DNA from: Bacillota bacterium | GTDB taxonomy: Bacteria; Bacillota; Negativicutes; Sporomusales; Sporomusaceae | Direction: 5' to 3' | NCBI GenBank assembly: GCA_023388195.1 | Contig: JAEWGR010000061.1 | Coordinates: forward strand, 1 to 16,894 | Length of the DNA stretch: 16,894 nucleotides | Shown: in pieces, positions 8,170 through 15,584 of the stretch | How the letters are laid out: every line of letters begins with the position of its first letter | Numbering within the stretch: the first letter of the stretch is position 1 | Program-made: the position numbers and the translations under genes | Notes under the pieces: generated by a model | The model's input: the letters and a program-made list of their open reading frames with translations, nothing else | Told to the model about the DNA's origin: nothing | Database searches by the model: none

Positions 8170-9843
8170 TTAGAATAAACCAACAATTTTGCCGGCATTA
8201 TCAATATCCATTCTCTCTGCGGCAGGAGCTTTAGGCAAACCAGGCATTGTCATAATTTCACCGGTGATTGCCACCAGGAAGCCGGCACCAGCAGCAACCC
8301 GCAGTTCGCGGACAGTAATTCTAAACCCGGACGGACGGCCAAGTTTAGCCATGTCATCACTTAACGAGTATTGAGTTTTTGCCATGCAGATCGGCGTTTT
8401 ATCATAACCAAGAGCAGTCAGCTCCTGAATAGTCTTTTCAACCGCCGGAGTATAATTTACGCCGTCAGCGCCGTAGATTTCAGTGGCGATAGCAGCGATT
8501 TTGTCTTTAATAGGAGATTTTTCGTCATAGATAAATTTGAAGTTGTTAGGTTTTTCGCAAGCTGCCAACACCTTATCAGCAAGTGCAAGGCCGCCTTCGC
8601 CGCCCTTAGCCCAAACTTCAGATAAGGCAACTTCCGCCCCCATAGCATTGCATTTTTCCTCAACAAATTTGAGTTCATTATCGGTATCAGTTGGGAAAGC
8701 ATTGATAGCAACAACTGTGGGCAAGCCAAATTTCTGCATGTTTTCAATGTGTTTGGTAAGATTAGCAAGACCTTTTTCCAGTGCAGCCATGTTTTCGCCA
8801 ACTAATTCGGTTTTAGGCACGCCACCATGCATCTTAAGGGCCCGAACTGTAGCAACAATAACAACTGCAGCAGGCTTAAAGCCGGCAAAACGGCATTTAA
8901 TATCAAGGAATTTCTCTGCGCCCAGGTCAGCACCGAAACCAGCTTCTGTTACAACAACGTCAGCGAGCTTCATGGCATATTTGGTTGCCGATACACTGTT
9001 ACAGCCGTGAGCAATGTTGGCAAACGGACCGCCGTGTACGAAAGCCGGGGTATTTTCCAGTGTTTGCACAAGATTCGGTTTAATGGCATCTTTGAAGAGC
9101 AAAGTCAAAGCTCCGGTTACTTTCAGGTCGTTCGGAGTCACCGGTTTGCCATCCATCGTATAAGCAACGATAATTTTGCCGATACGGGCTTTCATATCGT
9201 CAAGATCTTTAGCCAGACATAAAATTGCCATCATTTCCGAAGCAACCGTAATGTCAAAGCCGTTTTCCCGGGGCACACCATTGGCCTTGCCGCCAAGACC
9301 GCAAACGATGAAACGCAGGGCCCGCTCGTTAAGATCCAGCACCCGGCGCCAGGTTACGCGGCGGGGATCAATATTAAGAGCATTGCCATGGTGCAGGTGA
9401 TTGTCAATAATGGCTGCCAGGAGGTTATGGGCAGTAGTAATCGCATGGAAATCGCCGGTAAAGTGAAGGTTAATGTCTTCCATAGGTACTACCTGGGCAT
9501 AGCCACCGCCGGCAGCACCGCCTTTAACGCCGAAACAGGGTCCAAGGGATGGTTCACGCAGAGCAATGACAACCTTTTTGCCTTTTTTCCGCAGAGCATC
9601 GCCCAAGCCAACCGTAGTTGTAGTTTTGCCTTCACCGGCAGGAGTCGGGTTGATAGCGGTTACAAGGATCAACTTAGCATCTGGCCGCTCTTTTATGCGT
9701 TCCCAGGTTTTCAGGGAAACCTTAGCTTTGTAACTACCATAGAGTTCAAGCTCTTCTGCAGGGATTGCGAGTTCGTTGGCAACATCAACGATCTTGGACA
9801 TCTTCGCCTCTTGAGCGATTTCTACGTCACTTTTAAAAGACAT
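8170..9843 (-). CDS. fhs: Formate-tetrahydrofolate ligase (10-formyl-THF synthetase)
   Basis: Fhs joins formate to tetrahydrofolate using ATP, the entry to the methyl branch. The 557-residue length matches the family. The P-loop TPAGEGKTTT lies at residues 67-76, followed by the EPSLGPCFGVKGGAAGGGYA segment and a PMEDINLHFTGDFHA signature around 120-135. The ATG at 9843 has AGGAGGT 8 nt upstream; a second Met at residue 15 lacks such a site. It lies 45 nt after cooC and 181 nt before acsA, with a strong hairpin in the latter gap. Placement between cooC and acsA joins methyl- and carbonyl-branch genes in one transcription unit. Confidence 0.97.
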   Translation of the reverse strand: MSFKSDVEIAQEAKMSKIVDVANELAIPAEELELYGSYKAKVSLKTWERIKERPDAKLILVTAINPTPAGEGKTTTTVGLGDALRKKGKKVVIALREPSLGPCFGVKGGAAGGGYAQVVPMEDINLHFTGDFHAITTAHNLLAAIIDNHLHHGNALNIDPRRVTWRRVLDLNERALRFIVCGLGGKANGVPRENGFDITVASEMMAILCLAKDLDDMKARIGKIIVAYTMDGKPVTPNDLKVTGALTLLFKDAIKPNLVQTLENTPAFVHGGPFANIAHGCNSVSATKYAMKLADVVVTEAGFGADLGAEKFLDIKCRFAGFKPAAVVIVATVRALKMHGGVPKTELVGENMAALEKGLANLTKHIENMQKFGLPTVVAINAFPTDTDNELKFVEEKCNAMGAEVALSEVWAKGGEGGLALADKVLAACEKPNNFKFIYDEKSPIKDKIAAIATEIYGADGVNYTPAVEKTIQELTALGYDKTPICMAKTQYSLSDDMAKLGRPSGFRITVRELRVAAGAGFLVAITGEIMTMPGLPKAPAAERMDIDNAGKIVGLF

Positions 9844-9888
9844 TCAGACTTACCTCCTAATATTTTTTGAGCTTTTGCTCTTTAAAAC

Positions 9889-10653
9889 CTAGGGTTTGGA
9901 GTTGGCGGTCAGCCGCGCATAAATTTCCTCCATTGTTGTTTTGAAGGCTCCGGTAAGTATGTCCCCTCCATTTCCGAGAGCAACATCCAGCAGTTCATCA
10001 TCAAAACGAATGACGCCTAACAGTTCATGAGCAGCAAACTGTTCCTGGATAAATGCTTCTTCTTTAGGAGAACGTATTTTATTAGCAATTACTTTTGCAA
10101 CTTCAATGCCTAAATCCTTCGCCAGCTGCATAACCACCCTTGCCGTTTGCACACTGGTTTTACTGGGTTCTGTTACCACAATCATCAGGTCTACACCCTT
10201 CGATGTTCCCCGCGTTAAGTGCTCAATGCCAGCACCCATATCAAGAATAACGACATCATCTTTATCAAGAATCAAGGAGTCCACAACCGAAAACAAAAAA
10301 GAATTTTCGCGGCAGTAGCATGCTGAACCACCGGGTTTAACAGCACCCATTCTCAAAAATCTGATGTTACCCACGCTAATGGAATACTCGTCTAAAATGT
10401 CATCGACGTCAGGATTCAGTGTGTAGAACAGGCCACCACCGGCACTTTTCTTCTTAATCACTTCTTCCATATCAATTAACGGAATTACTTTAGCCAGGAT
10501 ATCATCAGAAATCCCCAGAGCAAGACCTAAGCTTGCATCCGGGTCAGCATCCACCGCATAAACGCGACGGCCGTCGCGGGCAAATAATTTGGCTAAACTA
10601 GCAGAGACAGACGTTTTACCGACGCCGCCTTTGCCGGAGACTGCGATTTTCAA
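9889..10653 (-). CDS. cooC: CooC-type CODH nickel-insertion ATPase
   Basis: This 254-residue MinD-like ATPase begins MKIAVSGKGGVGKTS with a deviant Walker A loop (residues 7-15) and carries VYAVDADPDAS near 31-41. Cys112 and Cys114 (ACYCREN) form the CXC motif, at the same numbers as the metal-binding cysteines of Carboxydothermus CooC1, which dimerises around Ni or Zn. Its known family role is ATP-dependent nickel delivery to the CODH C-cluster. The start is a TTG at 10653: a near-perfect AAAGGAGGTG site lies just before it, while a longer reading from 10680 would place that site inside the gene. It lies upstream of fhs and acsA, as a cooC copy precedes acsA in Moorella. The other CooC-like ATPase at the left edge is called AcsF. 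Confidence 0.9.
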   Translation of the reverse strand: MKIAVSGKGGVGKTSVSASLAKLFARDGRRVYAVDADPDASLGLALGISDDILAKVIPLIDMEEVIKKKSAGGGLFYTLNPDVDDILDEYSISVGNIRFLRMGAVKPGGSACYCRENSFLFSVVDSLILDKDDVVILDMGAGIEHLTRGTSKGVDLMIVVTEPSKTSVQTARVVMQLAKDLGIEVAKVIANKIRSPKEEAFIQEQFAAHELLGVIRFDDELLDVALGNGGDILTGAFKTTMEEIYARLTANSKP

Positions 10654-10658
10654 AATTT

Positions 10659-10668
10659 CACCTCCTTT
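10659..10668 (-). promoter_or_regulatory. Ribosome binding site that fixes the TTG start of cooC
   Basis: AAAGGAGGTG ends 5 nt before the TTG at 10653, with 7 nt between GGAGG and the start. It shows that translation begins at the TTG rather than nine codons earlier. Confidence 0.85.
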
Positions 10669-10745
10669 ACGAAATGACAAGCAATATAATTTGATTATTT
10701 ATTATTGACTAAATTATCTGCTAAATTTAAGCAGTTTTTCACTGA

Positions 10746-11393
10746 TCAGGCAAGTGTACGGGCCGTCTTCCCCAGCAAACTGGCACCGGCGGCGGCAGCC
10801 ACAACCAAATCCTCTGTCGGCAGGTAATATGAGGCGGTAGCGTCAAACAGCGCTGTGGCGTTAGCCGGAAACTCTTCGTCAGCTTCCCAGATCACATAGG
10901 TAACAGGTACCCGGGGCAAAACATCCACAGTAACAGCAGCATCGCCATACTTTTCAAGCCGGCCGCCAAGTTTTTCCCCAGCCTTGATCAAAAGCCCGGC
11001 TTTTTTGCCGAAGATTGCTTTAAAGCCGCCAAGAACCCGGCCGTTAAAAGGCTGCAGATAAATCATACCACCTGGTATTTCTTTAAAGGATATCAATTGT
11101 CCGCTCAATAATTGACCGCTTGCGGTCAGCAGATAATGCAGGATAACTACTTTCGCTGCCACCGGCACTTGATCCTGGCGGCAGGCATAATTTACTTCCC
11201 CATCAGGATAACTGACAGTATATACTTCATTAAGATAGGTAAGTGTAAAAAGATTGTTGGCACTATCAAATCCAGCGCCACTGTTAGCGGCCATTTCTTC
11301 CGGATTTTTAGCAGACAGGTCTGTACAGGCTTTTTCATATGCTAATAAATAGCCGTTCTGCAGATGCTGCGGAATAATGTTACCAGTTTGCAT
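10746..11393 (-). CDS. DUF3786 domain-containing protein of unknown function
   Basis: This 215-residue soluble protein shows the pattern I associate with DUF3786. It has AYEKACTDL near residue 18, an SGAGFDS stretch and TVSYPDGEVNY. VVILHYLLTASG, LISFKEIPGGMIYLQPF and a late VIWEADEEFPANATALFDATASYYLPTEDLV segment complete it. There is no signal peptide, membrane segment or metal-binding cysteine cluster; only two cysteines occur (about 23 and 71). The ATG has AGGAGG 8 nt upstream. It sits 49 nt after folD and 92 nt before cooC, in the same direction, so it is probably co-transcribed with the pathway genes. Its place next to a nickel-insertion ATPase suggests a role in maturation or regulation of CODH/ACS, but that is only inference. 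No biochemical function is established to my knowledge. Confidence 0.8.
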   Translation of the reverse strand: MQTGNIIPQHLQNGYLLAYEKACTDLSAKNPEEMAANSGAGFDSANNLFTLTYLNEVYTVSYPDGEVNYACRQDQVPVAAKVVILHYLLTASGQLLSGQLISFKEIPGGMIYLQPFNGRVLGGFKAIFGKKAGLLIKAGEKLGGRLEKYGDAAVTVDVLPRVPVTYVIWEADEEFPANATALFDATASYYLPTEDLVVAAAAGASLLGKTARTLA

Positions 11394-11442
11394 CAGATGT
11401 GCCTCCTAGCGAGCTAAGTGAAACTAAAGATTATTCAGAAAA

Positions 11443-12306
11443 CTAAACCAGTCCGTTTTGCATTTCACAAGCCTGGATAGTCTGTTTGCAGAGAACCACT
11501 GTAGTTACAGACCCAACACCACCGGGAACAGGTGTAATTTTACCAACGATTGGCTCAACCTCGGCATAATCCACATCACCACAGTATTTGCCGGGGTTGT
11601 CAGGATCTTCATTGATACCTACGTCAATTACAACCTGGCCTGGCTTAACATAATTGGCTTTCACCATTTTAGCACGGCCAACGGCAGCTATCAGGACATC
11701 GGCGTCAGCACACACTGCCGGCAGATTGTCAGTACGGGAATGACAAATGGTAACGGTGGCATGTTCTCTGAGCAGCAGCATGGCAACAGGCTTGCCAACG
11801 ACCTGGGACCGTCCCAGCACAACTGCTTTTTTGCCTTTCAGGGGGATATTATAAAACTTGAGTATATCCATACAGGCGGTTGGAGTACAAGGTGGGAAGC
11901 CTGTGGGATCATCCGTATATACCTTGGCAGCGCTGCCAATTGTCATGCAATCAACGTCTTTTTCTACCGGAATCAGGTTACGGATCTTTTTCTCGTCCAA
12001 TTGCTTAGGAAGAGGAGCAAACATTAAAATGCCGTTAATCTCTTTATTGGCACCAACCGCAATCACCGCTTCTTCAAAAGCAGCCTGATCAATATCGGCC
12101 GGATATTCAAAAACCTGATAAGCCATACCGACAGAATCACAGGTTTTCTTGGCGCCACCCTCGTAGAACAGGTCGTCTGGCCGGGCCCCAACCCTGATAA
12201 TTCCTAATTTTGGCGTAATCCCTTTTTCTTTAATTGCTGCGACCTTTTGGGAGAGTTCCTCCTTCATGGCATCGGCAACCGCTTTACCAGCTAATCTTTC
12301 AGCCAT
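11443..12306 (-). CDS. folD: FolD-family methylene-THF dehydrogenase, probably lacking cyclohydrolase activity
   Basis: The 287-residue protein is collinear with FolD: an N-terminal folate domain, a Rossmann loop LGRSQVVGKP at 164-173 and the TPVPGGVGSVTT signature near the end. In bifunctional FolD a YxxxK motif supplies the catalytic lysine (Lys56 in human MTHFD1). Here the ungapped alignment gives Tyr48 but Ala52 at the lysine position. The glutamine of the usual VQLPLP (human Gln100) is Phe96 (MFAPLP). The aspartate of EKDVD is kept. Human studies tie both lost residues to cyclohydrolase and not to dehydrogenase activity, so this enzyme should interconvert methenyl- and methylene-THF only. 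fchA, 15 nt upstream, supplies the missing step. The ATG has AGGAGGG 10 nt upstream, overlapping the fchA stop. Confidence 0.93.
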   Translation of the reverse strand: MAERLAGKAVADAMKEELSQKVAAIKEKGITPKLGIIRVGARPDDLFYEGGAKKTCDSVGMAYQVFEYPADIDQAAFEEAVIAVGANKEINGILMFAPLPKQLDEKKIRNLIPVEKDVDCMTIGSAAKVYTDDPTGFPPCTPTACMDILKFYNIPLKGKKAVVLGRSQVVGKPVAMLLLREHATVTICHSRTDNLPAVCADADVLIAAVGRAKMVKANYVKPGQVVIDVGINEDPDNPGKYCGDVDYAEVEPIVGKITPVPGGVGSVTTVVLCKQTIQACEMQNGLV

Positions 12307-12321
12307 TACCCAACATCCCTC

Positions 12322-12954
12322 CTATTTTTTTATCTTATTTAATACCAGTTCTAACGTGGCATCTGCAATCTGAGAACCGTCAGCCAGAAGCTGTTCCATC
12401 TCGGCCCGGTTTTTGCTGACATATTCCTGATCTTTGATGGTATTGAGATTAATGACAACATTAAGCATCCCGCTGATCAGCGCAGATTTTAAGAAGACAA
12501 CCCCGCAGCCGACATCAGAAATCGCCAGGTTTGTACCTATCTGGCCCATGCGCTCATGAATCTTGATACCTTCATAGCACTTACGCATAATCTCCATTGG
12601 GCCTTCACAGGCATCCTTGGAGCATTTTTCCATAACCTCTTCTTTATAGGCAATTTGTTCCGGTGTATCTTTAGGCAGCCCATAAGCCTTGGATAGAGGT
12701 TCAAAAACCGCAGCGTCCTCATCCACTAAAGCTCTTAATTCAGCAATTACCTTGTCCCCTTTGACAATCAGCTCTTTGACCTCTTCCTCAACCTCGGCAT
12801 ATTTCTTCTTGCCAACGGTAAGATTGCCTACCATGTTGGAAAGAGCCATACCAATCGCACCGCCCAGAGCTGCAGCCCCGCCGCCGCCCGGCACCGGAGC
12901 CTTCGAGGCCAGTACATCCAGAAAATCCGTACAGGACTTATCCAGCATACTCAT
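12322..12954 (-). CDS. fchA: Methenyl-tetrahydrofolate cyclohydrolase (FTCD_C/FchA family)
   Basis: This 210-residue protein belongs to the formiminotransferase-cyclodeaminase C-terminal family. It begins DKSCTDFLDVLASKAPVPGG followed by GGAAALGGAIGMALSNMV at about 24-42, the glycine-rich folate-site motif. A long helical body with KYAEVEEEVKELI and a C-terminal NLAISDVGCGVVFLKSALIS follow. In acetogens such stand-alone proteins convert 10-formyl-THF to methenyl-THF. The ATG has GGGAGG about 10 nt upstream; a second ATG two codons later is possible. It is the first gene after a 294-nt gap and probably the first gene of the pathway operon. Pairing with a FolD lacking cyclohydrolase residues supports this function over cyclodeaminase activity in histidine degradation, for which no partner genes are seen. 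Confidence 0.93.
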   Translation of the reverse strand: MSMLDKSCTDFLDVLASKAPVPGGGGAAALGGAIGMALSNMVGNLTVGKKKYAEVEEEVKELIVKGDKVIAELRALVDEDAAVFEPLSKAYGLPKDTPEQIAYKEEVMEKCSKDACEGPMEIMRKCYEGIKIHERMGQIGTNLAISDVGCGVVFLKSALISGMLNVVINLNTIKDQEYVSKNRAEMEQLLADGSQIADATLELVLNKIKK

Positions 12955-12990
12955 TATGTTTTATCCTCCCATCTGCTTCGTTATTTGCTG

Positions 12991-13005
12991 TACAACTCAG
13001 TTGTA
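12991..13005. promoter_or_regulatory. 15-bp palindrome upstream of fchA, candidate operator
   Basis: TACAACT and AGTTGTA form perfect 7-bp arms around one central base, 36 nt before the fchA start. The palindrome lies directly downstream of a candidate -10 box, a usual place for a repressor site. It does not match the Rex or CooA consensus as I know them, so the protein that binds it, if any, is unknown. As RNA it could form a 6-bp stem with a 3-nt loop. Confidence 0.45.
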
Positions 13006-13034
13006 AAATAACACGCATTGCACTTCGTGGTAAA
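13005..13034 (-). promoter_or_regulatory. Candidate promoter for the fchA-led operon
   Basis: On the minus strand TTTACC (-35, 13029-13034) and TATTTT (-10, 13005-13010) are separated by 18 nt, with a TG extended -10 just before TATTTT. Both hexamers match the sigma-A consensus at 4 of 6 positions, so the call is weak. The position, about 50 nt before fchA, is suitable. Confidence 0.35.
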
Positions 13035-13202
13035 CTAGTTTGTTATTTCACATACATTCCAATGGAAAAAATTCGCTTTTTATTCTAAAAATCCTGCTAG
13101 TTTTTAATTATTCAAAAAAAATTTTATTGTCATATTTTGTCGAATATTCTACATAAAAATAACTAGTTTACACTTCCCTAACGGGAGCATAAGCTAGTTA
13201 TT
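13006..13202. repeat. Possible small non-coding element with imperfect terminal inverted repeats
   Basis: The two ends of this 197-bp AT-rich stretch resemble each other in opposite orientation. The right end (reverse complement) and the left end share AATAAC, then GC, then GTG, TAAACTAGTT and TATTT in the same order over about 45 bp. An 11-bp exact core is AACTAGTTTAC at 13161-13171, inverted at 13030-13040. Each end can also fold on itself: AAATAACA at 13006-13013 with TGTTATTT at 13041-13048, and the hairpin at 13158-13202. No coding frame is inside. It may be a MITE-like element, or simply two related hairpins. No target duplication was identified. Confidence 0.4.
13158..13202 (-). terminator. 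Probable terminator after ubiA
   Basis: AATAACTAG pairs perfectly with CTAGTTATT (9 bp), and the inner part continues imperfectly to a CCC/GGG pair around GTTA. On the minus strand it is followed by a T-rich TTTTTATG. It lies 46 nt beyond the ubiA stop and would separate the tat-ubi group from fchA. The outer stem is AT-rich, so efficiency is uncertain. A bidirectional repeat arm is the alternative. Confidence 0.55.
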
Positions 13203-13248
13203 ATTTACGCAAGTAAGTGTGTAATTTTCTAAGCACAACTACATAATT

Positions 13249-14100
13249 TTATTTATAAAGCAGGGAAAATACAGTAAATAAGAGCATTGTCATCCCAACC
13301 AAACCATTACGCATAAAGTATTTTTGCGTAACTTTACTCAAATCGGCCGGACTCACAATCCTATGCTGATAAACAAGTACAGCTGCCGCCAGAGCCACAC
13401 CCACATAATAAATGCTGTGCAATTTTAAACAAATCCCGACAATAACAAAACCAGCAATACTTACGATATGCATACATCTGGATAACCGCAATGCTCCCGC
13501 CACACCAAAGCGAACAGGCATGGAATGCAAGCTGTGGGCTTTATCAAATTCCACATCCTGACAGCCATAAATGACATCAAAAGCAGCAATCCAGAGGGCC
13601 ACTGCCAGCCCCAGAAGCAGGATAACAGGTGATAACTCGCCCCTGACAGCAACCCAGGCCCCCACAGGTGCTGCCGCTAACGCCAGGCCTAACACCAGGT
13701 GGCAAGTCCAGGAAAATCGTTTCATATACGGATATAATACCAGCGGCATGAGCGCCAGTGGCCACAGCGTTAAACACAGCGGCTGCAGCTGGGCGGCTGC
13801 CAGCAGAAAGAGTAACAGGCTGCCGGCAATTAAAGCCACAGCCTCCCAGGGTTTAACCAAACCGGTAACCATCGGTCTTTGGGTAAACCGGGGATGCAGC
13901 CGGTCATATTTTAAATCGATAAGATTATTAAGCGCTAAGGCGGCACTGCGGGCACCGACCATGGCGACTGTAATCCACAATAGATCATGTCCGCCGGGAA
14001 AACCATCAGCCGCCAGAAAAGCCCCCATATAGGCGAACGGCAAGGCAAACACAGAATGAGACAAAGCAATATTATCCATATGGGCTTTCAGCTTACTCAA
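13249..14100 (-). CDS. ubiA: UbiA-family polyprenyltransferase, probable menaquinone (MqnP-type) enzyme
   Basis: The 283-residue membrane protein has the UbiA hallmarks: NNLIDLKYD at 58-66 (NxxxDxxxD) and DVIYGCQDVEFD at 175-186 (DxxYxxQDxxxD), the two magnesium-diphosphate sites. About eight or nine hydrophobic segments cover the length, ending in LLYK. It should attach a polyprenyl chain to an aromatic acid in the inner membrane. The start is a TTG at 14100, 8 nt inside the end of ubiD, with AAGGA about 8 nt upstream; an ATG at 14079 is a weaker alternative. Coupling with the UbiD-type decarboxylase points to the futalosine menaquinone route (MqnP and MqnL), since no other ubiquinone genes are seen. 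That route is inferred. Confidence 0.88.
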   Translation of the reverse strand: MSKLKAHMDNIALSHSVFALPFAYMGAFLAADGFPGGHDLLWITVAMVGARSAALALNNLIDLKYDRLHPRFTQRPMVTGLVKPWEAVALIAGSLLLFLLAAAQLQPLCLTLWPLALMPLVLYPYMKRFSWTCHLVLGLALAAAPVGAWVAVRGELSPVILLLGLAVALWIAAFDVIYGCQDVEFDKAHSLHSMPVRFGVAGALRLSRCMHIVSIAGFVIVGICLKLHSIYYVGVALAAAVLVYQHRIVSPADLSKVTQKYFMRNGLVGMTMLLFTVFSLLYK

Positions 14101-15553
14101 GACCTAATTCCTTCCATTTGGCATCAACCATTTGTTTTATATCAGCCGACATAATAATTTCATCAGGCCATTCACGGGTCTGACCTTCTTCCCGCCAGGT
14201 CTTGGTCGCATCAATCCCGACTTTCGTTCCCCAATTAGGCATGGGTGAAGAATGATCAAGAACGTCAAGCGGACCATCGACCATGGTTATATCCCGCCGG
14301 GCATCAATATTGTTAAATACCCGCCACCAGACCTCGTTCATGTCCTGGACATTGACATGCTCATCCACAACAATAACCATTTTCGTAAACATCATTTGTC
14401 CCATCCCCCAGATGGCGTGCATTACTTTCTTCGCTTGCTGCGGGTAGCTTTTTTTAATTGCTATCACTGCACAATTGTGGAATACACCTTCCAGGGGCAG
14501 GTTTATATCAACAATCTCCGGCAATTGGCTCTGTAATACAGGCAAAAAGATCCGTTCGGTGGCTTTAGCCAGGAAACAGTCTTCCATTGGCGGTTTGCCA
14601 ACAATTGTCGCCGGATACACAGGGTTTTTGCGATGGGTAATACACGTAATATGAAAAACAGGGTAGTTATCAGCTAACGAATAATAACCGGTATGATCGC
14701 CAAAAGGGCCTTCCACCCGGAGTTCATCCATTTTCACATAACCTTCAAGCACAATCTCCGAACCGGCCGGCACTTCGATATCAACGGTTTCACATTTAAC
14801 CATTTCCACCGCTTTTTTACGCAAAAAGCCGGCAAACACCATTTCATCAATATCGCGGGGCAACGGGGCTGTCGCCGAATACGTGATCGCCGGATCGCCG
14901 CCAATAGCAACAGCAACCTCAATTCTGTCTTTGCCCAGTTCCCGGTGAGCCCGGTAATTCTCGGCTCCGTTTTTATGGATATGCCAGTGCATACCTGTTG
15001 TTTGATCGTCAAACACCTGCAACCGGTACATACCGACATTGCGTTTGCCAGTAAGCGGATTTTTGGTGAAAACCAACGGCAGGGTAATAAACCGCCCGGC
15101 ATCACCAGGCCAGCATTTTAAGATGGGAAACTTCGCCAGCGACGGCTGATCCTTAATAATTACTTCCTTGCAGGGAGCATTTTTTACATATTTCGGGAAA
15201 TTAATCGCCCGCTTGGCGGCCGGAATGATCCTGACCAAATCCATTTTATTCTGCAGCGATATATAGGGCAGCTTCAGAATTTGCCTTATTTCATTAGCTA
15301 TATCATCGATATGTCCAACCCCCAGGGCCAGGGCCATACGGTCCATGCTGCCAAAAGCATTCATCAGCACAGGCATATCATAACCCTTGACATTCTCAAA
15401 CAGCAAGGCAACATTTTTTGCGCCTTGCATTTTTGAAACCCGGTCGGTAATCTCAGTAATTTCAAGTTCACATTCCACAGGCTGACTAATCCGTTTAAGC
15501 CAGCCCCGCGACTCCAGCGCCGCGATAAATTCCCGCAGATCATTATAGGCCAA
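14093..15553 (-). CDS. ubiD: UbiD-family prenylated-FMN decarboxylase, probable menaquinone (MqnL-type) enzyme
   Basis: This 486-residue soluble protein is a full-length UbiD. It shows RNVGMYRLQVFDDQTTGMHW around 171-190 (metal and prFMN site with Asn172, Arg177 and nearby His191), IGGDPAITYSATAPLP at 217-232, and EGPFGDHTGYYS at 281-292 with the acidic catalytic residues. It would decarboxylate the prenylated aromatic acid made by UbiA. The start is a TTG at 15553; AAAGGAG lies 9 nt upstream and no ATG competes. It follows tatC by 31 nt and overlaps ubiA by 8 nt. The enzyme needs prenylated FMN from a UbiX partner, which is not in the window. Related UbiD decarboxylases act on phenolic acids, but the ubiA coupling favours quinone synthesis. 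Confidence 0.9.
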   Translation of the reverse strand: MAYNDLREFIAALESRGWLKRISQPVECELEITEITDRVSKMQGAKNVALLFENVKGYDMPVLMNAFGSMDRMALALGVGHIDDIANEIRQILKLPYISLQNKMDLVRIIPAAKRAINFPKYVKNAPCKEVIIKDQPSLAKFPILKCWPGDAGRFITLPLVFTKNPLTGKRNVGMYRLQVFDDQTTGMHWHIHKNGAENYRAHRELGKDRIEVAVAIGGDPAITYSATAPLPRDIDEMVFAGFLRKKAVEMVKCETVDIEVPAGSEIVLEGYVKMDELRVEGPFGDHTGYYSLADNYPVFHITCITHRKNPVYPATIVGKPPMEDCFLAKATERIFLPVLQSQLPEIVDINLPLEGVFHNCAVIAIKKSYPQQAKKVMHAIWGMGQMMFTKMVIVVDEHVNVQDMNEVWWRVFNNIDARRDITMVDGPLDVLDHSSPMPNWGTKVGIDATKTWREEGQTREWPDEIIMSADIKQMVDAKWKELGLE

Positions 15554-15584
15554 AGTGTAATGCTCCTTTCCAAGAAAAAAACCA

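Noticed and set aside
9388..9870. A 160-codon plus-strand open frame
   Set aside because: It is fully antisense to fhs and covers the fhs N-terminus; its translation resembles no family.
9860..9880. Small GAGC/GCTC hairpin between cooC and fhs
   Set aside because: The stem is only four base pairs and is followed by A rather than T on the coding strand; it is within chance expectation.
10654..10680. Nine extra N-terminal codons for cooC
   Set aside because: The ribosome binding site is inside them, and CooC proteins begin directly with the strand leading to the Walker A loop.
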